From positions 248,001 to 312,000 of the forward strand of contig NZ_QFYQ01000002.1 of the NCBI RefSeq assembly GCF_003254475.1: 64,000 nucleotides of DNA. Direction: 5' to 3'. How positions within the stretch are numbered: position 1 is the stretch's first letter; each line of letters opens with the position of its first letter. Shown here piece after piece: positions 23,841-31,546 of the stretch. The position numbers and the translations under genes are program-made. Under the pieces are notes generated by a model that saw nothing but the letters and a program-made list of their open reading frames with translations, ran no database searches and was not told where the DNA came from. The DNA comes from Phenylobacterium soli (lineage in GTDB: Bacteria > Pseudomonadota > Alphaproteobacteria > Caulobacterales > Caulobacteraceae).

Positions 23841-25023
23841 CTTCTATGAGTTCTTCGCCGGCGGCGGCATGGCCCGGGCCGGTCTGGGTGGCGGCTGGAC
23901 GTGCCTGTTCGCCAACGACTTCGATCACAAGAAGGGGGTCACCTATCGCGACAACTGGGGCGAGGGCGAACTCAAGGTGGGCGACGTCGGCCAGGTTAAG
24001 ACGGCGGACCTGCCGGGCCTCGCCGACCTCATCTGGGGATCCTTCCCCTGCCAGGACCTGTCGCTCGCGGGTGGCGGGGCCGGCCTGAAGGGCGAGCGCT
24101 CGGGCACCTTCTATCCGTTCTGGGGCGTGGTGAAGGCGCTGATCTCGGAGGGCCGTGCGCCCAAGATCATCGCGCTCGAGAACGTCTGTGGGACCCTCAC
24201 CTCGCACGGGGGCCGTGATTTCGAGGCAATCTGCAAGACCTTCGCCGACGCGGGCTACCGCTATGGGGCGCTCGTCATCAACGCCTCGCTGTTCGTTCCG
24301 CAATCGCGGCCGCGGCTGTTCCTGATCGGCGTGCGTGAGGATGTCGCCATCGGTGCGGCCCTCACCTCTTCGGGCCCCATCGCGCCGTTCCACACGCTGG
24401 GACTGCAACGGGCGTTCGAGCGAGTCGGCAAGTCCGCGCTGAAGCGGATGATCTGGTGGAACATCCCGACGCCGGCGCGTCGCAACCTGACCTTCGCCGA
24501 CGTCATTGAGGAAAATCCGACGAGCGTCTCCTGGCATTCGGCGTCCGAAACCAAGCAGCTCCTGGCGATGATGTCGCCGATCAACCGCGACAAAGTGAAG
24601 GCGGCCCAGCGCGCCGGGCGGAGGATGGTGGGCGGGGTCTACAAGCGCACCCGCGTCAACGAGAAAGGCGTCAAGGTGCAGCGGGCCGAGGTCCGCTTCG
24701 ACGACGTCGCCGGCTGTCTGCGCACGCCCGCGGGCGGCTCCAGCCGACAGGTCATCCTGGTGGTGGACCGGGAGAAAGTTCGAAGCCGACTGATCTCGGC
24801 GCGCGAGACAGCGCGGCTGATGGGGCTGCCCGACGACTACAAGCTGCCCAAGAACTACAACGAGGCCTACCACCTCACGGGCGACGGGGTGGCCGTCGAC
24901 GTGGTCCGGCACCTGGCCGAGCACATCTTCGAGCCGCTGCTGACCGCCGCGGAGCAGGCTGCGACGGCGGACCCCGATACGGCCGAGCCCGAGGCGGCGG
25001 ATCTGGAGGCGGCGGCCGCGTGA
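23833..25023 (+). CDS. C5-cytosine DNA methyltransferase
   Basis: A 396-residue m5C methyltransferase. Motif I FFAGGGMARAGLGGG (SAM binding, residues 7-21), motif IV GSFPCQDLSLAG with catalytic Cys73, motif VI ENVCGTL (Glu116), motif VIII QSRPRLFLIG, and motif X region YHLTGDGVAVDVVRHLAEHI. The target-recognition region (about 200-320) carries RTPAGGSSRQVILVV. The C-terminal tail is acidic and Ala-rich. It presumably protects sites cut by one or more nucleases encoded downstream; the target sequence cannot be read from sequence. The start is the ATG inside the end of the RHH gene. Confidence 0.95.
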   Translation: MPSFYEFFAGGGMARAGLGGGWTCLFANDFDHKKGVTYRDNWGEGELKVGDVGQVKTADLPGLADLIWGSFPCQDLSLAGGGAGLKGERSGTFYPFWGVVKALISEGRAPKIIALENVCGTLTSHGGRDFEAICKTFADAGYRYGALVINASLFVPQSRPRLFLIGVREDVAIGAALTSSGPIAPFHTLGLQRAFERVGKSALKRMIWWNIPTPARRNLTFADVIEENPTSVSWHSASETKQLLAMMSPINRDKVKAAQRAGRRMVGGVYKRTRVNEKGVKVQRAEVRFDDVAGCLRTPAGGSSRQVILVVDREKVRSRLISARETARLMGLPDDYKLPKNYNEAYHLTGDGVAVDVVRHLAEHIFEPLLTAAEQAATADPDTAEPEAADLEAAAA

Positions 25024-25880
25024 GCGTGATCCCCTGCGAGCAGGATCCTCGGCTGCGCGCCGAGATCGATCGGTTCGCCGAGGCGCTCAGGACGCAGGCG
25101 CACCTGCTCGGCGATCATGGTCTCGATGAGGAGAGCTTCTACGCTTCGCCCATCCTCCGCGGCGCCATCGAAAAACTGCGAGGCGAGTTCTCGGCCACCC
25201 AGCGGGGCAAGCAGGAGTTCTCGCGTCACGTCCTCAACCACATGGAGGACCGCGGCCTCATCGCCGGATGGGAGAAGGCCAAGGGGGGCGCACGCAACGA
25301 CTTCTACGTGCGGCTGAACAGCGGCCGGCTGGCGGTGATCGACCAAAAGGGCTGCCTGGACGGCGCCAACACCAACATCTTCGAACGGCCGCCGGAGGCT
25401 GATGAATTCGTCACCTGGAGCCTGTGCACCAACACAGGGGCCGATCCCCGCCGGAACGCCTGGTCCGGCATTCACACCCGGCTGAGCGCCGAGATGATCA
25501 GCCGCAACCAGCGCGTCGATGGCGTAGTGATCTGGGACATGATTTGCGGCTCCATCGGGCGCCCCTGTCCCAAGCTCTCGCGCTTCGGCGAGCCGATACG
25601 ACTGACCTCGCTCGGTCCGTTCAACACTCCGCCGCCCTGCATCTACGTGCTTCCGGCGCACATCCCTTCCCTGGCGCGTCCCGCGGTCCGGGCGCAGCCC
25701 CTCGCCGGCGTCGAGCTCCTGCACGCCTTCCATCTGGCCTTCGCCGGACGCGATGACGAGGTCAACTTCGTGGATTTCGAGCTCGCCGAGGCCGGCGACG
25801 AGATCCTCCGCCGCACCATGATCTGGCGCGCCGGCGTGCTGCAGCACGCCTCGGATATGACGGCCATCCGGCGTGTCTGA
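25020..25880 (+). CDS. Putative PD-(D/E)XK restriction endonuclease
   Basis: A 286-residue protein overlapping the methyltransferase stop (ATGA). A helical N-terminus (GAIEKLRGEFSATQRGKQEF) precedes a compact block ARNDFYVRLNSG, then LAVIDQKGCLDGANTNIFER. Asp94 and Asp108-Gln-Lys110 fit the PD-x(n)-(D/E)XK catalytic pattern. The following WSLCTNTGADPRRNAWSG and QRVDGVVIWDMICGS segments look strongly conserved in style, and there are several Cys and His residues. Position next to the methyltransferase and the motif make it the prime candidate for the cognate restriction enzyme. I do not recognise a named family. Confidence 0.68.
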   Translation: MSVIPCEQDPRLRAEIDRFAEALRTQAHLLGDHGLDEESFYASPILRGAIEKLRGEFSATQRGKQEFSRHVLNHMEDRGLIAGWEKAKGGARNDFYVRLNSGRLAVIDQKGCLDGANTNIFERPPEADEFVTWSLCTNTGADPRRNAWSGIHTRLSAEMISRNQRVDGVVIWDMICGSIGRPCPKLSRFGEPIRLTSLGPFNTPPPCIYVLPAHIPSLARPAVRAQPLAGVELLHAFHLAFAGRDDEVNFVDFELAEAGDEILRRTMIWRAGVLQHASDMTAIRRV

Positions 25881-26613
25881 TCCCGGCGGGCTATTCGGTC
25901 GCGATCCTGACGCGGTGAACTTCCCGCCGTTCGAGACTGAGGACCTGCGCGCCAACCTTAGCCGCCTTCTGGACACCTCGTTCGCCGCCAGCGCCGACGC
26001 TGCCGCCATGCCGGTCGGCAACTACCGTTGGGGCGTCTACGCCTTCTTCGACTACGACGGCGAGCCGATCTACGTCGGACAGACGAACGAGCGACTGCGC
26101 ACCCGGATTCGTCGCCACCTCACCAACCAGCGCACGGACGCGGTGGCCATGTCGGTGCTCGACCCCTTCGAGGTGTTCGAGATCGAGGTCTGGCCGCTGC
26201 CGCAGTATCAGGAGGCGAGCCGGAGCGACCTCGGCGCGCGCCAGCATCTCGACGCGCTGGAGCGGCTGATCACCGAGCAGGCGGTCGCGAACTCGCATTT
26301 CCACGCCATCCTGAACGAGAAGGATCCGCCGCCGGGTCGGCTCGCCGTCGAGGCGCCGGCCTCCGTCCGAGGCCGGATCGTTTCGGAGCGGGTCTTCGAG
26401 CTTCGTTCACATCCTGATTTCCGGATCGCCCGACGCGCCTTGATCCTCGCCCGCCTCGCGCAGGTCATTTCGGAGCGGAAGGTGCAGGGCGGACTTCGGC
26501 GCGTACTGCTGACCCAGGCCAAGCGTCTTCAGTGGCTCGCCGGCCGGCGATACGAAGCGCTCGGAGGCGCCGCGTCGGTCGCCGACGAGGCGGAGGCCGA
26601 AGACGAGGGATGA
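25873..26613 (+). CDS. GIY-YIG nuclease-domain protein
   Basis: A 246-residue protein starting at GTG within the end of the preceding gene (8-base overlap). The GIY-YIG core lies at about 50-135: RWGVYAFFDYDGEPIYVGQT contains G-V-Y (54-56) and Y-V-G (67-69), followed by RLRTRIRRHL with the catalytic-type Arg and by LDALERLITEQ with Glu130. The C-terminal half is helical and ends in an acidic tail. GIY-YIG domains occur in restriction enzymes and homing nucleases. No separate homing-endonuclease features are seen, and its place inside an overlapping cassette suggests it works with its neighbours. Confidence 0.85.
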   Translation: MSDPGGLFGRDPDAVNFPPFETEDLRANLSRLLDTSFAASADAAAMPVGNYRWGVYAFFDYDGEPIYVGQTNERLRTRIRRHLTNQRTDAVAMSVLDPFEVFEIEVWPLPQYQEASRSDLGARQHLDALERLITEQAVANSHFHAILNEKDPPPGRLAVEAPASVRGRIVSERVFELRSHPDFRIARRALILARLAQVISERKVQGGLRRVLLTQAKRLQWLAGRRYEALGGAASVADEAEAEDEG

Positions 26614-28106
26614 GCCGCACGCGCAAGCGCCTCATCGTCGATTTCGACGAGGACCTGCCCGAGCACCTCGACGAGCTCCCGGTCGGCGGCCTGGACCTGG
26701 TGCTCGTACGCTTCCGCTACCGGTTCATCGGCAGTTCGAACTCATACCTCGACGTCGCGACAGACCTTCTCGAAGCGTCCTGGATTGCTGAAGTTCTGGG
26801 TGCCCACGCGCGACGGATGCGGCTCTGGATGGGCCGGAGCGCCTTCCACCCGAGCCTCACGATCGCGCTTGGCGGACCTCAACCTGGTCTCGGCCGCGCC
26901 ATCCAGGACGCCGTCCTTCTGTGGCGGGACAGCGACGACGACGAGCCGGTCGACGCCGAGCGCGTTGACGCCGAGCGCGTTGACGCCATTCGCGAGCGGG
27001 TGGCCGACTACGAGGACCGGATCCACGAGCTACGGCTGCGGGCGCCCGGACTCGCCGGCGACTACCTGGCGAACCTGGTCATCTCCTATAGCGAATCCCA
27101 CTCGGAAGCCCCGGAGTACATGCGGGCGCAGTACGCGAAATTCCCCGAGCGGCGCCTGGGGTACTTCCGGAGCCCCAGCAGCTGGAGGTTTGGCGGCGAC
27201 TGCTATTCGTCGGGCGACGGCTGGATCCTGGACCGCGCCGTCGACCTCGACCGCTTCTTCACGCTCACCCACCAGACTTATCGTAGGTCCGGCTTCCGGC
27301 CTGCGCAGATCGTCTCGCTCGGGCGAGAGTGCGTCGCCCTTGCCAAGGGACTCCTCGTCCAGTTTCCGCTGGACCGATATGTCCGCTCGCAGACCGCCGC
27401 GCGCTTGGCGCGCGATCCCCACGACGAGCCCTGGCACGAGGATCCGTTCGCCTGGCGCGCGGAGGATGATGCGGGGCCGTTTCCGCGGACCGCCTGCTAT
27501 GTGCATAGCAGCGGGGCCCTGTGCATCGTGGAGGACGCCCACGTCCTCCACCTCCTCTACGACACCAAGGCGCTTAACAGCGCGCAGGCCGAGCGCTTCC
27601 TCAAACTCGCAGCGCAGCTGCAGACCGAGTTTGTTGACGCCTCGGGCCTTGCGGCGCCGATCGCCTGCGACTGGACCGCTCTGGACGACAGCCGCTTCGA
27701 AGATCTCTGCTACGACGTCATCCGCGCGCACCCGATGTTCGATCCGAACACTATTCGCAAACTCGGCAAGACCCGGTCGCGCGACGGGGGTCGCGACATA
27801 GAAGTGCACGAGCGCCGCCGCGGCGAGCGGCGAACGCCACGCAAGTGGATCTTCCAGTGCAAGCTCGTGACCGACGGATCCTCGTTGGGTGCCCGCCGCG
27901 TTCTCGACGTCGGCGACATGCTCGATCAGTTCAAGGCGAACGGCTTCGGCGTGATGACCTCCACCGCGATCGACGCGACCCTCTACGACAAGCTATCAGC
28001 GGTGTGCGCCGCCAGGCAAATCCGCGAGATGCACTTCTCCGTTCTGGAGCTCGAGCGCGTGCTGGCTGAAGCGCCTGCGCTCCGCCGCCGCTACTTCCCG
28101 ACTTAG
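26610..28106 (+). CDS. Large protein with C-terminal Mrr-like nuclease domain
   Basis: A 498-residue protein; the ATG overlaps the GIY-YIG gene stop. The first 340 residues match no domain I can name and include a duplicated DAERV pentapeptide (about 116-125). The C-terminal 140 residues are a restriction-endonuclease-like Mrr fold: FEDLCYDVI (Glu364), DGGRDIEVH (Asp396), WIFQCKLV (Gln416-x-Lys418), then MLDQFKANGFGVMTSTAID. E-x(n)-D-x(n)-Q-x-K is the Mrr active-site pattern. Mrr domains often cleave methylated DNA, so this protein may act differently from the methyltransferase-paired enzyme. It is the last gene of the cassette. Confidence 0.8.
   Translation: MSRTRKRLIVDFDEDLPEHLDELPVGGLDLVLVRFRYRFIGSSNSYLDVATDLLEASWIAEVLGAHARRMRLWMGRSAFHPSLTIALGGPQPGLGRAIQDAVLLWRDSDDDEPVDAERVDAERVDAIRERVADYEDRIHELRLRAPGLAGDYLANLVISYSESHSEAPEYMRAQYAKFPERRLGYFRSPSSWRFGGDCYSSGDGWILDRAVDLDRFFTLTHQTYRRSGFRPAQIVSLGRECVALAKGLLVQFPLDRYVRSQTAARLARDPHDEPWHEDPFAWRAEDDAGPFPRTACYVHSSGALCIVEDAHVLHLLYDTKALNSAQAERFLKLAAQLQTEFVDASGLAAPIACDWTALDDSRFEDLCYDVIRAHPMFDPNTIRKLGKTRSRDGGRDIEVHERRRGERRTPRKWIFQCKLVTDGSSLGARRVLDVGDMLDQFKANGFGVMTSTAIDATLYDKLSAVCAARQIREMHFSVLELERVLAEAPALRRRYFPT
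26952..26981 (+). repeat. Two-copy 15-base in-frame repeat
   Basis: GACGCCGAGCGCGTT occurs twice in tandem and a third partial copy follows. It encodes DAERV-DAERV-DAIRERV in the linker of the Mrr-domain protein. It is a recent duplication by appearance, and the frame is kept. Confidence 0.85.
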
Positions 28107-28251
28107 GCGTCAAGCAGCGCCGCCCCGGAAGCGGACCTTTCCAAAGTCAGCTAAGCGTCACAAGCGGCCTCCCGGATGCGAGCTGAGGCCGATCTCCGTC
28201 TACGGGCATCTGCGTTTCCGCGGTTTTCCCTTGACCGCGGCCGCGCCGCAT

Positions 28252-28266
28252 GTTCTCTTTTTGTTC
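28252..28266 (+). promoter_or_regulatory. LexA (SOS) box at the start of the first SOS paralogue
   Basis: GTTC, TCTTTTT, GTTC: an exact GTTC-N7-GTTC site with the AT-rich spacer usual for alphaproteobacterial LexA boxes, ending one base before the ATG. A -35-like TTGACC lies at 28231-28236. The 21 bases 28248-28268 match those before the paralogue at 58979-59554 at 20 of 21 positions. Confidence 0.82.
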
Positions 28267-28267
28267 T

Positions 28268-28900
28268 ATGACATCCGTCGCCGAAATCGTCGCCCAGCAG
28301 GAGGAGGGCCTGGCCCTGCTCTTTGAGCGGGGGCTGGAGCTGGCCCTTCAGGTCCAGGCCGACGCCATGGCGGCCGGGACGCCCGACGAGCGCGCCCGCC
28401 TGGCGCTGTCCTTCCAGCGTCTGTCGCGCAGCGTGCGCCAGACCGCCGCCCTGCGGACCAAGCTCGCCGCCGAGGCCGGCCGGGCCGAGCGCAGCGAAGG
28501 GGCCGAGGTCATCCAGCTTCACAAGGTGCGCGTGGAGCGGCGCAAGGACGAGGTCCGCGCCGCCGTGCGCCGGCTGATCTGGACCGAGGCCGAGGGCGAG
28601 GCGATGGCCGAGGACCTCAAGGGCGACCTCGAGGATCTGCTCGAAGGCGAGGGCCTGTCCGAAGCCTTCGCCAGCGAGGCCCTGGAAACCCAGGTCCAGC
28701 GCATCCTGGACATGCTGGGCATCGTTCCGCCCGGGCAGGGGGGCGAACAGGCGATGCCGACGGAGGGGGTCGAAGCCTGCGAGCCCGACCGCCCTGCCCC
28801 TCAACCCCCGCTCCGCGACAGCTCCCCCTCAGGGGGAGCATTGGAGGGAGAATCCTTCCCGCGCGACAATCGCGACGACGGCTACTGGAACTCGACCTGA
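28268..28900 (+). CDS. SOS-box-controlled helical protein, paralogue of 58979-59554
   Basis: A 210-residue largely helical, acidic protein of unknown function. Its first 150 residues align with the other paralogue through [41 protein letters not shown] and LEDLLEGEGL. The ATG follows the LexA box by one base, so the mRNA is probably leaderless or has a very short leader. The C-terminal 55 residues are low-complexity and partly encoded by a REP-like palindrome (28821-28839). The upstream 160 bases to the restriction cassette hold no gene. The family may be a DNA-damage-response component; this is inferred from regulation only. Confidence 0.75.
   Translation: MTSVAEIVAQQEEGLALLFERGLELALQVQADAMAAGTPDERARLALSFQRLSRSVRQTAALRTKLAAEAGRAERSEGAEVIQLHKVRVERRKDEVRAAVRRLIWTEAEGEAMAEDLKGDLEDLLEGEGLSEAFASEALETQVQRILDMLGIVPPGQGGEQAMPTEGVEACEPDRPAPQPPLRDSSPSGGALEGESFPRDNRDDGYWNST
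28821..28839. repeat. REP-like palindrome inside the coding region
   Basis: GCTCCCCCT and AGGGGGAGC form perfect 9-base arms around a single C. It lies in the 3' part of the SOS-paralogue gene and is translated as part of its disordered tail. Similar Pu/Py-rich hairpins occur at 19125-19280 and inside the second paralogue. Confidence 0.7.
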
Positions 28901-28926
28901 GCCGCGCCGAAGGCGCACTCGAGGAA

Positions 28927-29048
28927 CCACGAAAGACACGAAAACCACGCAACCGGCGCGGCCGATCGGTCCGGGCCGCGCCTCCGCGCGCCCACCCTTT
29001 CGCGTCCGTCGCCTTTCGTCTCTTTCGTGTCTTTCGTGTCTTTCGTGG
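28927..29048. repeat. Inverted repeat pair with CCACGAAAGACACGAAA arms
   Basis: A 17-base arm (28927-28943) is perfectly complementary to TTTCGTGTCTTTCGTGG at 29032-29048, with internal CTTTCGTGT reiterations. It sits between convergent genes and may act as a bidirectional terminator or be a dispersed repeat; a related copy lies at 58874-58890. Confidence 0.75.
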
Positions 29049-29064
29049 TCCCGTGGTCCCGCGC

Positions 29065-29469
29065 CTACTGGTCCGCGCAGGTCTCCGGGTTCACCGCCTT
29101 GACCGCCGACCGCGTCCAGGTCCCGTTCACCTTGACGAACTGGGCCGCGGCCGAATGGGGCTCCTCGCCGCCGCGCTCGTCGAAGCCCGACCACGTCATG
29201 TGCGCCACCAGCTTGGCGCTCACCCCCTGCGAGGTCTCCGGCGGGGTGATGTTGCGCTGCGCCTTGCACGAGACCTCGAACATCTCGCACTTCGCGCCGG
29301 CCGGGGCGCTGCGGCAGGAGGCGTCGCCGGCCGACAGGTCCGTCTTCCAGGCGCGGATCGCGTCGTCGAGCCCGGCGTAGGGATCGCCGCCGCCGGCCGG
29401 CTTGCCGCCGCACCCGGCCAGGGCGAGACCCGCCGCCACCGCCACCACCCCCGCAAAGACCTTGTTCAC
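29065..29469 (-). CDS. Putative lipoprotein
   Basis: A 134-residue precursor from a GTG start, with signal NKVFAGVVAVAAGLALAGC and lipobox ALAGC (Cys 20). The mature part has four further cysteines (DASCRSAPAGAKCEMFEVSC, final ETCADQ) and a segment VAHMTWSGFDERGG that looks structured. The predicted location is the cell envelope. Unknown function. It is 60 bases downstream of the RNA-ligase-like gene on the same strand and may be part of that operon. An upstream in-frame ATG would destroy the signal peptide context. Confidence 0.72.
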   Translation of the reverse strand: MNKVFAGVVAVAAGLALAGCGGKPAGGGDPYAGLDDAIRAWKTDLSAGDASCRSAPAGAKCEMFEVSCKAQRNITPPETSQGVSAKLVAHMTWSGFDERGGEEPHSAAAQFVKVNGTWTRSAVKAVNPETCADQ

Positions 29470-29529
29470 CGGCTCATCGCTCCGTTCGTCAGCAAGAACG
29501 CCGCTCTTGGCCAAACCGCTGCGGCAGCA

Positions 29530-30045
29530 CTATGGCGAAGCCAGCAGGAAGCGGTCCACCTCGCGCCAGCGCCGCCGCACGGTGGTGAACAGCGCCACCG
29601 CCTCCACCTTCACCCGCACCGGCGTCGCGAACCGGCGCCGCAGCTCCGGCTCGAGGGCGCCCATCTCCAGCCCCTCGCCCTGGGCCACCGTCACGTGCGG
29701 GATGATGGTGTCGAACTGGCCGCGGTAGGGCGGATAGGCGGGGAAGGCCGCCACCATGGCCTCGACCATGGCGGTCACCGCCTCGGCCGGGTCGGGCGCC
29801 AGCCACAGGGCCTCGGGGAAGCGGCCGATCCGCGAGAAGCTCAGCTCGAAGGCTTCGAAGCCGCGGAACACCTCGGCGACCTTGCCCCGCTGGGTCGGGC
29901 CGATCGTCACCGGGTCCATGAACGGGTAGAGCACGGTGAGGTGCGCCGGCATCCCCTGGCGGAACGCCGGGTCGTGGCGGGCGCGCATGTCGTCGATCAG
30001 CGGCGCCAGTTCGGGGACCAGCAGCACCAGTCCCGAAGAGCTCAA
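29530..30045 (-). CDS. 2'-5' RNA ligase / cyclic phosphodiesterase superfamily protein
   Basis: A 171-residue protein of the 2H phosphoesterase fold with two H-x-T-x motifs, HLTVLYPF and HVTVAQG, about 70 residues apart. The start is inferred as the TTG overlapping the hpt stop; no ATG fits, and longer frames lack homology. Members hydrolyse cyclic phosphates or ligate RNA halves in vitro; the physiological substrate is generally unknown. It forms a tight operon with hpt and the zinc-ribbon gene, each overlapping the next. Confidence 0.85.
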   Translation of the reverse strand: MSSSGLVLLVPELAPLIDDMRARHDPAFRQGMPAHLTVLYPFMDPVTIGPTQRGKVAEVFRGFEAFELSFSRIGRFPEALWLAPDPAEAVTAMVEAMVAAFPAYPPYRGQFDTIIPHVTVAQGEGLEMGALEPELRRRFATPVRVKVEAVALFTTVRRRWREVDRFLLASP

Positions 30046-30566
30046 TCCATGGCTCCGACGAACGGCAGGCCGCGATAGGCGCCCGCCGCGTCCATGCCGT
30101 AGCCGACGAGGAAGCGCGCCGGCGCCTCCCAGCCGACGAAGTCGGGCTCCATGGCCCGCGGCGTCGGCCAGGGCTTGCGGGCGAAGACCGCGGTCAGCAC
30201 CTCGCTGGCGCCGCTGTCGCGGACCAGCCGGGCGGCCTCGGAGAGCGACAGGCCGGTGTCGAACACGTCGTCGACGATCAGCGCCTTGCGGCCCACCACC
30301 GGGCGCTGCAGGTCGGCGCGCACCTCGCAACGGCCGGCGCTCACCCGCTCGTCGCGGTAGGAGGCGAGCCACAGGGCGTCGAAGCGCACGTAGCGGCCGA
30401 GCCGGGCCAGGGCCCGCATCAGGTCCGAGCAGAACCACAGGCCGCCGGTCAGCAGGCAGACCACCACCGTCTCGTCGTCGGTGCGCGGCGCGATCGCCTC
30501 GGCCATGGCGGCGACGCGGGCGGCGACCTCGGCCTCGCTGAGCAGGACCTCGGCCGGCTCAGCCAT
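30042..30566 (-). CDS. hpt: Hypoxanthine phosphoribosyltransferase
   Basis: A 174-residue purine-salvage enzyme that converts hypoxanthine or guanine with PRPP to the nucleotide. The PRPP-binding motif is ALIVDDVFDTGLSL. Other family features are VVCLLTGGLWFCSDLMRAL and FVGWEAPARFLVGYGMD. The length is standard. It overlaps the zinc-ribbon gene by eight bases (ATGGCTGA) and the RNA-ligase-like gene by four. A xanthine-type PRTase is possible, but the C-terminal FLVGYGMD pattern supports HPRT. Confidence 0.93.
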   Translation of the reverse strand: MAEPAEVLLSEAEVAARVAAMAEAIAPRTDDETVVVCLLTGGLWFCSDLMRALARLGRYVRFDALWLASYRDERVSAGRCEVRADLQRPVVGRKALIVDDVFDTGLSLSEAARLVRDSGASEVLTAVFARKPWPTPRAMEPDFVGWEAPARFLVGYGMDAAGAYRGLPFVGAMD

Positions 30567-31488
30567 GTTCGCCGGGCAGGCTGGCGGGCGTCGCGTCCGG
30601 CAGCGGCTGGGCCTCGACCGGCGCGGGGCCCTCCGGCGCGGGGCCCTCCGGCGCGGCCGGCGCCGGGCCGGCGGCGGCGCGCTGCGGGCTCAAGTCGAAC
30701 ACCACCTCGAGGTCGCGGGCGTTGGACGGCGGGTCGGAGATGGCGATGGCGAAGTGGCGCACGGCCCCGGCCGGCACCCGGGCGTCCACCGGCCGCACCA
30801 CCTTGGCGGCGACCGCCTTGCCGTCGCGACCGAGCAGGTTGACGCGCAGCGGCGGCGCCTCGACCGCCTCGCCCTTGACGTTGCGGATCGAGCCGGTGAC
30901 CGACAGCACCGGCCGCCCCCCGAGGAAGGTGGGCTCGGCCTTCACCTCCTCGATCACCAGGCCGACGCTGTTCACCGGCAGGCCGAGGCCGGCATAGGCC
31001 GCCTGGCTCTGCGGCACGAGCTTCACCACCTGGCCACGGAAGGCGATGGCTCCGGCCACCAGCGCCACGACCACCGCGGCCATGGAGGCGAGCAGGGCGA
31101 CCCGGCCTCGGGCCTCGTTGCGCGGCGGCGGTGCGGCGGGCCGCGGCCTGGGCGCGATCTCGGGCTCCGGCTCGGCGGCGGCCTCCGCGCCGGCGGCGTC
31201 GGCCTCCGGCTCCACGGCGACGATCTCGACGTCCTCGGGCGCAAGCTCGTCCGCGGCCGCAGGCTCGCTCGGCTCGGCGGCGGCCTCGACGGGCGCAGGC
31301 TCCGGCTCGGCGGCCGGCGACGGCGCCGGCTCATCGGCCGGCGCCTCTTCCTCGATGATCGCGGTCGGCTCGTTGCGGGCTTCCCAGCGGGCCCCGCAGT
31401 TCGAGCATTTGACCATGCGTCCCGCCTTCGGGATGCGCGAGTCATCCACGAAATAGCTGGTGTCACACTCTGGACAGGTCAGTATCAT
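30559..31488 (-). CDS. MJ0042-type zinc-ribbon membrane protein
   Basis: A 309-residue protein. The first 37 residues are the zinc-ribbon (MILTCPECDTSYFVDDSRIP, then VKCSNCGARW) with C-x-x-C knuckles. A long Ala/Glu/Pro-rich linker (about 45-125) leads to a transmembrane helix (VALLASMAAVVVALVAGAIA). The periplasmic DUF3426-like domain has VLSVTGSIRNVKGEAVEAPP and ends in a Pro-rich tail. Such proteins are common in Proteobacteria without a defined role. It diverges from ftsE across 58 bases, so the two share a promoter region. Confidence 0.88.
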   Translation of the reverse strand: MILTCPECDTSYFVDDSRIPKAGRMVKCSNCGARWEARNEPTAIIEEEAPADEPAPSPAAEPEPAPVEAAAEPSEPAAADELAPEDVEIVAVEPEADAAGAEAAAEPEPEIAPRPRPAAPPPRNEARGRVALLASMAAVVVALVAGAIAFRGQVVKLVPQSQAAYAGLGLPVNSVGLVIEEVKAEPTFLGGRPVLSVTGSIRNVKGEAVEAPPLRVNLLGRDGKAVAAKVVRPVDARVPAGAVRHFAIAISDPPSNARDLEVVFDLSPQRAAAGPAPAAPEGPAPEGPAPVEAQPLPDATPASLPGEHG

Positions 31489-31546
31489 TCGAGGCGAATC
31501 GGACGCTTCCAGCAACCCTGCTCCGAGGTCGCCGATTTCGGCCTCC

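Noticed and set aside
25873..26613. GIY-YIG gene as a homing endonuclease invading the cassette
   Set aside because: It is not inside an intron or intein and is joined to both neighbours by short overlaps, as expected of a cassette member.
22944..28900. Prophage or integrated plasmid carrying the restriction cassette
   Set aside because: No integrase, structural phage genes, attachment repeats or insertion sequence were found at either side, and the nearby tRNA gene is 10 kb away without a duplicated end.
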